Positions 34,542 to 46,300 of a stretch of 64,000 bases of DNA are shown here, piece by piece (within the stretch, counting starts at the first letter, position 1; each line of letters starts with the position of its first letter). A model generated the notes under the pieces. That model made no database searches. It was not told the DNA's origin and saw nothing but the letters and a program-made list of their open reading frames with translations. The translations under genes and the position numbers were made by a program. The stretch is from Caulobacter soli. Its GTDB lineage: Bacteria; Pseudomonadota; Alphaproteobacteria; Caulobacterales; Caulobacteraceae. The stretch spans positions 1,984,001 through 2,048,000 of the forward strand of contig NZ_CP049199.1 of the NCBI RefSeq assembly GCF_011045195.1, given 5' to 3'.

Positions 34542-35225
34542 ATGTCCTCGCACCGTTCCTCGCGCCGACGCCGCTGGCTCGCCCCGACTCTCGTGGCGGT
34601 GGGCGTGCTCGGCCTGATCACCGCGGCCGTGCTGCTGTGGCCGCATTCGTCCAACTACGAGGCGCCGAGACGGGTGGTCCAGGAGATCACCCTGGTCACG
34701 CCGCCTCCGCCCCCTCCGCCCGAACCGGAGGAGAAGATCATGGAGCAGGAAGAGGTCATCCAGCCGACCGACGATCCGAAGGTCCAGAAGGACGTCGACA
34801 CGCCGTCCGACCAGCCCGACGACCAGCCTTCGGAAACCTCTGAAGCCGCAGGGCTGGACAAGCCGGCCGACGCCGGTTCCGACAGCTTCCACCTGGCGTC
34901 GGGCGGCGGCGGCGGCCTCTTTGGGCGCGGCGGCGGCGGTGGCGGCGATGGTGGGTGGGGGGCCTTTGTCGAGACCCACATCCGCCGGGCCCTCCAGCGC
35001 GATCCTCGAACCCGCACCGCCCAGGGTTATCTGAAGATCGCCGTCGAAATCGATCCGAACGGCCGCTTCACCGGCGCGACGCTGCGATCCAGCACCGGGG
35101 ACGACAAGCTGGACGGAGCGATCCGCGAAGTCCTGTCGAGCCTGCCGCCGCTCAGCCGTGGTCGGCCGCCGAAGATCGAAGGCGTGACCTTCGCCACCAT
35201 CAACATGAAGCGCCCCGTCGGCTGA
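34542..35225 (+). CDS. tonB: TonB-family energy transducer
   Basis: A 227-residue protein with one N-terminal membrane segment (about 14-34), a short Pro-rich spacer (TPPPPPPPEPEEK), an acidic stretch, a Gly-rich hinge (GGGGGLFGRGGGGGG) and a TonB-like C-terminal domain (FVETHIRRALQRDPRTRTAQ to GVTFATINMKRP). The spacer is shorter than in housekeeping TonB proteins. It transmits energy from the adjacent ExbB/ExbD to an outer-membrane client, possibly TpsB or the porin in this locus (inference). ATG 34542, 8 bases after exbD. Confidence 0.88.
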   Translation: MSSHRSSRRRRWLAPTLVAVGVLGLITAAVLLWPHSSNYEAPRRVVQEITLVTPPPPPPPEPEEKIMEQEEVIQPTDDPKVQKDVDTPSDQPDDQPSETSEAAGLDKPADAGSDSFHLASGGGGGLFGRGGGGGGDGGWGAFVETHIRRALQRDPRTRTAQGYLKIAVEIDPNGRFTGATLRSSTGDDKLDGAIREVLSSLPPLSRGRPPKIEGVTFATINMKRPVG

Positions 35226-35251
35226 GCCGACGCGACGATCCAGGAACCATC

Positions 35252-36808
35252 ATGCGAATCCAGACCGCTCTTCTCTGCGCCGCCGCGACGCTGGTCACCG
35301 GCCTTGCCGCCGCGCCGGCCCCGGCCCACGCGCAATCCACCGACGACATCGGCGTCGAGATCCTGCAACTGCTCGTCGACGAGGGCCTGTTGCCCCGTGA
35401 AAAGGCGCAGGAGCTAATGGCCCGCGCCAAGCACGCGGCCGAGCTGCGCCATCAGCGCGAGGCCCCTGCGGCCCCGGGCGTCATCGACGTGCCTTACGTG
35501 CCTGAAGTGGTCCGCAACCAGATCCGCGACGAAGTGCGTCAGGAAGTGGTGGCCCAGGCCAAGACCGAAGGTTGGGTCGCGCCCAACACCATTCCCGCCT
35601 GGCTCAACCAGGTCACCCTCTCGGGCGACTTCCGCATGCGTTACCAGGGCGAGTTCTTCGACAAGGGGAATTTTCCCTACTTCCCGGACGTCAACGCCAT
35701 TAACCAGGCCGGCGGCGTCACGGACGCCAGCGGCTTCCCGCTGCTGAACTCGACCGTCAACCGTCACCGCGCCCGCTATCGCGCGCGGCTGGGCGTCGAC
35801 GCCAAGATCAATTCGGCGGTGAAGGTCGGTTTGCGCCTGGCCTCGGGCGACGACGCCGGCGCCATCTCGACCAACAAGACCTTGGGCGACTTCTTCAACA
35901 AGGACCCGATCTGGATCGATCGGGCCTATGTCGAGGTCACGCCGGTCGCGGGCCTGAGCTTCACGGGCGGCCGGATGCCCAACCCCTTCTGGTCCACCGA
36001 CATGGTCTGGGATCCGGACATCAATCCCGAGGGCGCGGCCATTTCGGCGCGTCATGACTTCGGCGAGCACCTGGCCGGCCTCAAGCTGTTCGGCGTCGGC
36101 GGCGCCTTCCCGCTGCAGGAACGCGGCAAGGACCACAAGGACCGCTGGATGTACGGCGCCCAGGTCGGGTTCGAGATCGCGCCGGTCGACGCGGTGACGG
36201 TCAAGGGCGCGGTGGCCTACTACGCCTATGATCGCGTGCAGAGCGAGAAGAACGCGCCCGACGGCTCGCGCCTCAACGACTTCACGGCCCCGCCGTCGCT
36301 GTCCCAGGGCAACTCGGTGTTCAACATCCGCACCGACGGTCTGACCACCCTGGCCGGCCTGGCTTCGGACTTCAATCTGCTGAACGTCACGGGCAGCCTG
36401 ACCTACAACGGCTTCGGCGCGAACAAGGTGAAGCTGACCGCCGACTACGTGGTCAACCAGTCGTTCGACGCCGCCCAGATCGCCAAGCTGCGCGGCGAGG
36501 ACGGCGTGGCTCCGGGCGACTCCGGTTGGCAGCTGCGCCTCGACGCCGGCCGCGACAGCATCAAGAAGCGCGGCGATTGGCAGGTGGCGGCGGCCTACAA
36601 GCGCATCGAGACCGACGCGGTGCTCGACATCTTCACCGACAGCGACTTCGGTCTCGGCGGCACCGATGTGAAGGGCTACGTGATCGACGCCAACATCGGC
36701 ATCTACGACAACACCTCGGTCGGGGTGAGCTGGCTGAGCACCAACGCCATCAGCCGCCCGCCGTTCGCGGTCGACGTCCTGCAGCTCAACCTCAACACCC
36801 GGTTCTGA
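35252..36808 (+). CDS. Putative outer-membrane porin
   Basis: A 518-residue exported protein: signal peptide ending at AHAQS, a helical segment rich in charged residues (about 30-105, IGVEILQLLVDEGLLPREKAQ), then a beta-barrel domain beginning near LSGDFRMRYQGEFFD and ending in Phe (LNLNTRF). This is the layout of the 'putative porin' family, in which the helical part may anchor to peptidoglycan or trimerise. ATG 35252, 26 bases after tonB. Its presence in a secretion locus suggests it is a client of the local TonB or an accessory at the surface. Confidence 0.85.
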   Translation: MRIQTALLCAAATLVTGLAAAPAPAHAQSTDDIGVEILQLLVDEGLLPREKAQELMARAKHAAELRHQREAPAAPGVIDVPYVPEVVRNQIRDEVRQEVVAQAKTEGWVAPNTIPAWLNQVTLSGDFRMRYQGEFFDKGNFPYFPDVNAINQAGGVTDASGFPLLNSTVNRHRARYRARLGVDAKINSAVKVGLRLASGDDAGAISTNKTLGDFFNKDPIWIDRAYVEVTPVAGLSFTGGRMPNPFWSTDMVWDPDINPEGAAISARHDFGEHLAGLKLFGVGGAFPLQERGKDHKDRWMYGAQVGFEIAPVDAVTVKGAVAYYAYDRVQSEKNAPDGSRLNDFTAPPSLSQGNSVFNIRTDGLTTLAGLASDFNLLNVTGSLTYNGFGANKVKLTADYVVNQSFDAAQIAKLRGEDGVAPGDSGWQLRLDAGRDSIKKRGDWQVAAAYKRIETDAVLDIFTDSDFGLGGTDVKGYVIDANIGIYDNTSVGVSWLSTNAISRPPFAVDVLQLNLNTRF

Positions 36809-36818
36809 GGGGGCTCGC

Positions 36819-37340
36819 ATGCGTCACGTCATCATCGCCGCCGCGCTCTGCGGCGCTCTCCACGTTCCCGCCGCCCAAGCGGCCGCGGCCAAGCCCATGC
36901 CCGCCGCGGTCGTCCCGGCCGCCGACCAGGTCCTGGCGCTTCAGGCCGAGTTGGCCGACCTGCGCGATCGCTATCAGCGCCAGCAGGTCGTCGCCGACAA
37001 CGCCCGCCAGGAGACCGACGCCCTGCGCGCCGAGCTCAAGCTGAAGGATGAACTTCTGGTCCTGGGCCGGCAGCGCAACGCGGAGCTCTACACGATCTCG
37101 TCGGAGATCCTGGACCGGCTGGCGCGCCGCAAGAGCCTGGAGCCTTTCGTTCAGGCCCATCGTGTCTCGATGGAAAACAAGGTGCAGGACTACGAGGATC
37201 GCCTGCGCGCGGCCCGCGTCTACGACACGACCCTGCCGCCCAGTGTCCAGCTGCGTATGCAGCAGGAACTGAGCGCCAAGGCCGCCGCGGCGCCGGACCC
37301 TGCCCAGGCCGCGGCCCCGACCTCACCCGCCCAACGCTGA
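36819..37340 (+). CDS. Periplasmic coiled-coil protein of unknown function
   Basis: A 173-residue protein with a signal peptide (cleavage near AQAAA) and a long coiled coil (about residues 33-75, LALQAELADLRDRYQRQQ). A second helical stretch and an Ala/Pro-rich tail follow (AAAPDPAQAAAPTSPAQ). No enzyme motif. The gene starts 10 bases after the porin and ends 31 bases before tpsA, so it belongs to the operon. A scaffold or chaperone role for TpsA passage is possible but unproven. Confidence 0.78.
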   Translation: MRHVIIAAALCGALHVPAAQAAAAKPMPAAVVPAADQVLALQAELADLRDRYQRQQVVADNARQETDALRAELKLKDELLVLGRQRNAELYTISSEILDRLARRKSLEPFVQAHRVSMENKVQDYEDRLRAARVYDTTLPPSVQLRMQQELSAKAAAAPDPAQAAAPTSPAQR

Positions 37341-37371
37341 TTTTCTTCCAGACCCGTTCCTGGAGTACGCC

Positions 37372-40300
37372 ATGACTCGCTCTCTGCTCGTCGCCTCTCG
37401 CCGTCTGCGTGGCGCCTCCCATTGGCTCGCCGGAGCCAGCCTCGTCGCGATGGCGGTGGCCACCGGCGTCACGCCCGCCGGCGCCCAATCGACCCCGTTC
37501 GGGTCGATGGTCGGAATGCAGGCGGGCAAGGTGATCCTGCCCGGCGGCGCGGTCTCGCAGTGGAGCGGCGCCAACCGTCCGACCATCGGCACGGCCGCCG
37601 ACGGCCGACCGCTGATGACCATCGAGCAGACCCAGCAGAAGGCGTTGCTGGACTGGGAGCAGTTCAAGCTGCAGACCAACGAGGTCCTGGAATTCCAGCA
37701 GCAGTCGGCGGACTGGATCGCGGTGAACCGCGTGCACGGGGCGGCGGCGGCCGAGGTCAACGGCGAGATCCGGGCCAAGGGCCGGGTGTTCATCTTCAAC
37801 GACAACGGCGTGCTGATCGGCCCCAACGCCAAGATCAACACCCGTCAACTGGTCACGGGGCAGGGCGTCTCGGATGTGCTGCTGGACGGCGCGACGACCA
37901 CCATCGTCCAGAGCCGCGAGCGGGCCACCCTGAACTGGACCGACATGAGCATGGCCGCCGGCCAGGTGCTCAAGTTCCAACAGGAGAAGAAGGACTGGAT
38001 CGCGCTCAATCGCTCGATGACGCCGGGCGTGACGACCCTGGCCGGATCGATCGAAGCTCCTGGCAACATCTATCTGGTGGCGCCCCAGGGCTTGGCGATC
38101 AACGGCTCGGTCAAGGCCCAGCAGGTCATCGCCTCGTCGCTGAACATTGGCGACGATCAGTTCGCGGTGGGCCTCAATTCCTATGCCCGCGACTACAACA
38201 ATCGCCTCGACCCGACCTTCTCCAACACCTGGATCTACAATTGGGGCTACAGCACCGAGTCCTATAAGAACCTGGCCAAGGATCTACCCGTCGTCGTCGA
38301 TCCCAACGATCCGCTTCGTTATAACGTCACCGTCGGACGCAGCGGCTCGATCGAGACCGGCCAGTTCGGCAAGGTGATGTTGTTTGGTCCGCGGGTGACC
38401 AACCAGGGCCGGATCAAGGTCGTCGACGAAGGCCAGGTCGTCCTGGCGGCGGGCGAGAACATCTATCTGAACACCGCACCCGGCGGTCAGGCCAACGTCA
38501 GCGTCGGCGCCTATAATCCGCTGGCCTTCCTGCGCGCCAATATCGCGTATTCGGGGCCCAGCAACGTGGTGAGCGACGTCGGCTGGCAGAACTTCTATCT
38601 GAAGCTCACGGGGGTCCAGTACGCGATCGGCGACGTCGTGCCCTACGCGGTGATCAGCAGCCTGACCTCGGGCGGCAAGATCGAGAGCTTCCTCAACAAT
38701 CTCCAATACGAGCGGGCGCGTGACGTCGGCTATGTGGCCAGCAACGAAGGCGTCATCACGTCGCTGCGCGGCGGCGAGGTCGATTTCCGCGGCCTGAACC
38801 TGAACCAGATGGGCTCCATCGAGATGACTTCCACGGCATTGTTCCGTGGAAAGATCAATTTCGCCACCATCGTCCGCGATTACCGGGAATATCCCAACGG
38901 CGACATGGACGGTCCCGATGTCCCGGGCCACGGCGTCGTCACCTTCGGCAAGGGCAGCCTGACCCAGATCACGCCGGACCTGGACTCCACCGACAGCATT
39001 CCCGTCGGATCGGGCAGCCAGTCGGTGGGATCGCTGAAGATCAACGCCGCCCAGGTCCACCTGCAGGAAGACTCGCTGATCTACATGCCCAGCGGCAAGG
39101 TCAACATCCTGCTCGACGCCGCCGGCAACCTCTACGACAACAACCGCGGCCAAGGCGCCAACCAGGACAACGAGGACGGCACGCGCTTCATGATGGATCG
39201 CGGCGCGACCATCGATCTGTCGGGCTGGCGAAACACCGTCCTGGCCATGGGCTCCAACCGGGTCACCGGAAAGCTGTTCGCAGCCCAGCTGTCGGATTCG
39301 CCGCTGCAACGCGACGGGGCCTTGTATCGCCAGGAAATCTCGGTCGATCGGCGCTACGGCACCAACCTGGCCGCCTGGTCCAGCTTCGACAACCTGAGCC
39401 AGGGGACGCTGGCCCAGTTCCTGACCGACGGCGGCTCGTTCACCCTCGATGTCGACGACGACTTCATCATGAAGCCGGGTTCGGTGATCGACGTCTCGGG
39501 CGGCCTGACCACCTACGAGGCCGGCTACGTCTACACCACGCTGCTGCGGCGGCTGGACGGCTCGATCATCGACATCCGCGAGGCCGATCCGGATGAGCTC
39601 TACATGGGCCTGGCCAACCAGTGGACCCAGTACGACACCAAGTGGGGCAAGTCGCAGACCTTCTACATCCCGCTGATTTCCAGCCTGCAAGGCAAGTACG
39701 AAACCAGCTACGTCCAGGGCGGCGCGGGCGGCAAGATCGAGATCCTGGCGCCTGACGCGGTGCTGCAAGGCACGGTCAAGGGGGCCGTCACGGCGGGGCG
39801 CTACCAGCGGGCCAACCTGCCCAAGGGCGGCAGCTTCATTCTCAACAAGGCCGGCATCGACGAAGGCGAATACGTCAGCAACAACGTGCTGATCTCGGCC
39901 ATCGAGACCATGCTGCCCGACAGCTTCGGCCTCTTCGACAAGCTCAGCGACGTCTATGGCGACCAGTTCGGCGAGGAGTTCGATCGCGACGAGGACAAGC
40001 CGAACCGCGGCGTCCGGACCTTCGACAACACCACCCTGACGTCCGACGACTTCTTCAACCGCTCGACCATGGGCAGCTATTCGCTGTCGCAGGCCAACCG
40101 GGTCGACGGCCTGCACAATCCGTTCCCGGCGTTGGACGGCACGGCCGTGGTGGTCGAGTCGGGCGTGAACCTGAACCTGGCCAACGGGGCGTCGTTCGCG
40201 TTGAACGCCGAGGAGCGCATGCAGTTCTTCGGCTCCATCCGGACCGAAGGCGGCGCGGTCAGCCTGAGCGGCATGTCGCTGGAGTTCGCCAAGGACACCC

Positions 40301-43300
40301 GCCTGGACACCCGGGGATCCTGGTACAGCGACTACGAGGTGCTGGAACCGGTGTCGTCGGACACGCTGCCCAGGATCAACGGCGGCGCGATCACCCTTTG
40401 GGCGGGTGGCAACAGCCTGCTGGCTCCGGTCGACGACGTCCGGATGATCCTGCCGGACACCATGGTGATCGACAGCTCGGCCGGCGCCTGGGTGAACCGC
40501 CAGGGCAAGCTGACCCTGGGCAAGGGCGGTAATCTCAGCGTTACGGCGGGCTTGCTGGACGCCCAGGATCTGGACCTGTCGGGCCTAGACCATGCCCGCG
40601 CCTACGGACTGGGCGGCAACGGCGGCTTCAGCCTGGCCCTGGAGACGCCGATCTATATCGGCGACGCCTTGCCCGCGCCCGAGACGCCGGTCGATCCCGC
40701 CGACCCGGAACCCAACATCCGGCTGCTGTCGTCCGCGTTCTTCAGCCACAGCGGCTTTTCGTCGATCACTCTCCAGGCGCCGTCGATCACGGTCGGCGAG
40801 AACGTGCGGGTCGATGCGACGACGGCCAGCTTGCGCCTGAAGGAAGGCACCTTGCTGGATCCCGCGCCGCCGGCCTTCTGGGCGCCGTCGGGGACGGACG
40901 TCTACGACATCGCCGAGCCGGTCTATATGGCGCCGGAGCTGCGCTCGTCGGCCCTGCGTCGCGGCATGGACATCACCTTCAACGGCGGCACGGCGGTGCT
41001 CGAAGGCGCCTCGGTGAGCACCGAGGTCGGCGGTAAACTGACGATCGGCGGTTCGGCCAATATCCAGGGCACGTTGAACGCGCCAGCGGGCCAGATCACC
41101 CTGTCGGGCGGCGACACCAGTTCGGTGGTCCTGGGCAAGAACGCCCGTCTTCTGGCGCAGGGCGTGGCCCTGATCACCAAGCGCGGCCTGACCAAGGACG
41201 GCCGCGCCACGGTCAGCGGCGAAGTCCTGCCGGGCGGCCAGATCAGCATCAACGCCGGCAAGGTCGTGTTCGAGGCGGGCGCGGTGCTCGACGTGTCGGG
41301 CGCTTCGGCGGCGTTCGACTTCACCACCAACGCGCTGGGCACGGTCGTGCTGCAGCCGCAGACCGTCGCTTCGGACGCGGGCTCGATCTCGATCGCCGGC
41401 GACGCGATGGACATCAACTCGGCCACCTATCGCGCCTTCGCCGGCGGACCAGGCGCGCGGGGCGGTAGCTTCTCGGTCAGCTGGGGCGGGCGCTATGGAC
41501 CGCCCGGCGGCCCGCCGCCCGGCCGGACGGCGGCCCAGGTCGTCGACGATCTCGAATTCTATTTCCAGCAAGGCTACGTCTACGACGTCAATTTCAACGT
41601 CCTGACCACGCCCTACGGCGTCGACCTGTCGACCGTCCTGTGGGAGTGGCTGACCGGCTTCCCGATCCCGTTCCCGGCCGGAACCACGGTGTCCAACCGC
41701 GCCGAATTGTTGAAGACCTTCAACGACTATACGGTCGCGGCCTATGGTCCTCCGCCGGTCTTCATGATCGGCGACAACCTGCCGCCGCCGATCACCGGCG
41801 CGCCGCCGACCATGCCGACCCTCGATCCCAGCCTGGAGGCCTTGTTCGTGGCGTTCGGCTACGTCCCGCCGGCGCCGGTCGCCGAGCCGGCGGCGAGCGT
41901 ACGCCTGTCCACCGCGCGGATCGCGGACGGCGGCTTCTCGTCGTTCCAGGTCGCCGCCTCGCCCGGCGTGGTGTTCGTGGGCGATGCAACCCTCGGCGGC
42001 AAGAAGGCCGACGGCAGCTTTGTCTTCGACTCCATCTCGATCGACACACCGCGGATCATGGGGCAGGCCGGCGCCAATGTGCGCCTGGAGGCCGGCGTCG
42101 TCCGTCTTTCGGGAGGGGGCGCGTCGAACGGTGATTTCGGCGACACGAGCATCTACGACATCGCCCTGGCCAATATGGACGTCCGGCGGCTGAGCGCCGA
42201 CACCCGGCTGTCGATCGCGGCCGACACCCTGCTGCAGATCCAGGGCGCGGAATTCTACGGCTTCTCCGACACGCTGCTGGCCAGCCAGGGCGACATCCGC
42301 CTGGTCGGCCAGGCGTCCCAGCCGATCAACGGCGTCTATGCGGCGCCCGCCTCGTCGGTCTCGAGCCCCGGCAAGATCAGCTTCAAGGCCGACCAACTGT
42401 ACGTCGCCACCGGCCACAAGGTGGACGTGACGTCCGAGGACACGATCCGGATCCTGCCGCAGGACGCCGGCACGCCGCTGAACGGGTCGCCCTATGAAGC
42501 GGCGGCCCAGCTGACCCTCACGGCGCCGAACATCATCCAGGGCGGTATCGTGAGATCGCCCCTGGGCACCATCAACCTGGTGGCCGTCGACGGTCCCGCC
42601 GGACCGGGAAGCGTCGTCCTGGCGGCGGGCAGCATCACGTCCACCTCGGGCGACGGCCACGTCATCCCCTACGGCTTCGTCAGCAACGGCGACACCTGGA
42701 TCGATCCCTACACCAAGCTGGAACTGACGGTCCTGCCGGCCAAGTCGGTCAACATCTCGGGCCAGTCGGTCGACCTGCAAGAAGGCGCGGTGATCGACGT
42801 CTCGGGCGGTGGCGACCTCTATGCCCGCGAGTTCGTCGCGGGCATCGGCGGCACGACCGATTGGCTGACGGGCTATCGCGACGCCGACTACAAGTGGGTG
42901 TCGAGTCCCGACCAGATCTTCGCCGTGCTGCCTTCGTTCGAGGGCGACATCGCGCCCTACGGTCTGACTGGCGGCGGCGGCCTGGGCGTCGGCGACAAGA
43001 TCTACCTGGCGGGGGGTAGCGGCCTGAAAGCCGGCTACTACACCTTGCTGCCGGCCGAATTCGCGCTGCTGCCCGGCGGCTTCCGCGTGACGGCCAACCA
43101 TGGCCACACCGATCTCAACGTCATGATGCCGGGCCAGCACGTCGACCTGGCGGACGGCTCGTCCATCCAGTCGGGCTATCGCTACACCGAAGGGACCCCG
43201 TATCGCGACACCGTGAACCACGGCTTCATGGTGATGAACGGCGACACCCTGCGGATGCGCTCGCAGTACAACGAGATCACCGCCAACGGCTTCTTCACCT

Positions 43301-46300
43301 CGGAAGCCTTCCTCAAGAAGGCGCTGCGCACCAACCGACCGATCGGCGATGTGCCGCGTATTCCCCTGGACGGCGGCAGCGTGGTCCTGAAAGCCGCGCG
43401 CAGCTTGAACCTGGACGCCACCTTGAAGTCCGCGGCCGCGGAAGGTGGGCGCGGCGGTTTCGCCGACATCGACGCCAGCCGTATCGTCGTGGTCGGCGCC
43501 AATTCCGACCTGACCAAATATGCGGGCTATCTGGTCCTCGACAGCGATCGTCTGAACTCGTTCGGCGCCGAAAGCCTGCTGTTGGGCGGCACGCGTCGCC
43601 AAGGCGAACAAAGCCTGGAGCTGGCGATTTCCGGCCAGGATGTGGTGATCGACAACACCGGTTCGGTGCTGAAGGGCCCGGAACTGCTGTTCGCCGCCCG
43701 TGACAAGGTCACGGTGGAAAACGGCAGCGTGATCGAGACCAGCGGCAAGATCAGCGGCAGCTCGGGCGACCTGCGCATCCTGCCGGCCTTCGACAAGGTG
43801 GTCGATCCTGGCCAGCCCTGGGATCCGAACGACGACGTCACGGTCAACGCCGCGCTCGACCAGGGCGCGGTGCTGCGGCTGTCCAGCGGCGAGCAGGTTT
43901 CGGTTCTGCGCAACACCGCGGCGATCGACGCGATGTCGGCGCTGCGCGCCGATCCCGTCGCCCTGGCCGCGGCCAACGCCAAGCGCGTCGCGATGGGTCT
44001 GTCGCCGATCGTTCCCGCCGGCAATCTGGTGATCGCCGACGGCGCGGTTCTGCGCAGCAGCCGGTCGATCGTTCTGGACGCCACGATGGACACCCAGCTG
44101 TCACGCCAAGCGACCCTGGACGCGGCGCAGATCAGCGCGGCGGCGTCGCGGATCAGCATCGGCGCGGCGCCGATCGGCACGGCCGGCCTGGTGTTCGCGG
44201 GGGGATCGGCCGAGGCCCTGGCTTCGGCTACCGACCTCACGCTCAAGAGCTATTCGACCATCGACATCTACGGTGGGGCGACCCTGAAGGCTGCCGACGG
44301 CCTGCGCCTGGACAGCCGCGAGATCCGCCTGCTGAACGCCAACGGCGCGACGGCCACCATTGCCGGCCAGTCGGTGACCCTGGCCAACACCGCCGACGCC
44401 AGCGCGACCGCGCCGACGATCGGGACGGGCAAGCTTCTGATCGACGCCACCAACATCTATCTGGAAGGCGGCGACAAGCGGATCTCCGGCGTGGATCTGG
44501 TGACCCTGCGGGCCGGCCAGCGCGTGATCGGACGCGAGACAGGCACGTTGTTCCTGCCCGGCGACCTGGTTGTCGAGGCGGCCAATTTCACCGTCGAAAG
44601 CGGTGGGCAGACCTTCCTGGACGCCGTCGGGGCGGTGACCATCGCCAACAACGGCCGCACCGACCTTCCGCCCATGACCACCTTCGGCGCGACCCTCGGC
44701 TTCACCGGCAATACGGTGACGAACACCGGGCGCATCCTGCTGACGGGCGGCACGGTCAATCTGCGGGCCCGCGGCGGAGACGTGGTGCTGGCGGATAGTT
44801 CGAGCATCGACGTGACCAGCAGCGTCAGCCAGATCTTCGACACCCTGGTCGGTGTCGGCGCGGGCACGATCAACCTCACCTCCGATCATGGAGACGTGAG
44901 GATGGCGACGGGCGCCGTGGTCGACGTTTCCGGCACGACCGCTGGCGGCGACGCTGGTCGTCTCAACATCGCGGCCGGTCAGGGACAAGCCGACATGCGC
45001 GGCCAGATGAAGGGCGCATCCCACGGCGGGGCGCAGAGCGGCTCGTTCTCGATGGTCGCCAGCCAGATCGCCGACTTCAGCGCCTTCAACGCCGCGCTGG
45101 ACAGCGGCGGTTTCATGCAGTCGCGCCGCTTCGAGGTGAGCCAAGGCGATCTGGACGTCACCGGAACCATCCGGGTTCAGAACTTCTCGGCCATCGCCAA
45201 CCAGGGCTCGATCAACGTCACCGGCGTCGTGCGCACCACGGGCGACTCTGGTGGTCGCATCCAGATCTCGGCGACCGACAACGTCAACCTGGCCGCGGGC
45301 TCGCAACTGCTGGCCAAGGCCAATGCGGCGGACGGTTCGGGCGGCACGGTGTTCTTGGAGACCACCGGCCGCAACGGCGGCCAGGTCTCGGTCGCCGCCG
45401 GTTCGCTGATTGATGTCAGCGGTACGGGCGAGGGCGGCCGGCTGGTGCGCCTGCGGGCTCCGCAACTGGCCGGCGGCGACGTCGCCATCGCGCCGGTCCA
45501 GGGCTCGATCCTGGGGGCGCGCCAGGTGATCGCCGAGGGCTTCAAGGTCTATGACAACGTCTCGACCATCGACCAGTCGGTGATCAACACGGTCTCGGCC
45601 GACGCCAACGCCTTCATGGCGAACGCAGCGGCCATCCGGGCCCGACTGGGCTCGGGCGTCACCGTCCAGCCCGGCATCGAGCTGCGCAGCGCTGGCGACA
45701 TGACGCTGGCCACGGATTGGGATCTCCACACCCTGCGCTTCAACGGCGCGGCCGGCGTCCTGACCCTGCGGGCGGCGGGCGACCTGCTGCTGAACGCCAA
45801 TCTCAGCGACGGCTTCGATAGGGCCGGCGCCGACGCCACCCTGGTCGGCGGCGCGTCGTGGACGCTGAACCTGGCGGCCGGCGCCAACATCATCAGCCCG
45901 GACTCGCTGGCGGTGCTGCCGGTCGGTCAGCTGGCCACCGGCAAGGGTTCGGTGATCGTCGGCGGCACGCCCGACACCATCGAATACTATCGCGTGGAGA
46001 TCACCAGCGGCCCGCGCGCCGGCACGACCGAGAACCGCCTCTACGTCCGCAACGGCGACGGCACGGTGGGCCCGGAGCTGAGCCGCGATGCGGCCACGGG
46101 CCAGTATGTCGACCCCGACAGCGGCGCGCTGATCGCCTTCGATCCCACGACTAACGACTATGTCGACACCCAGCGCTACGCCCGTGTGGCGCTGCCCGAA
46201 TACTTCGCCGTAAACAACGGCGGCGGTCAGGGGGTCCCGTGGGATCAGTATGGCAATGGCGAACCTTCGCAGATCACCCAGTACGGCCAGAGCCGCGGCG

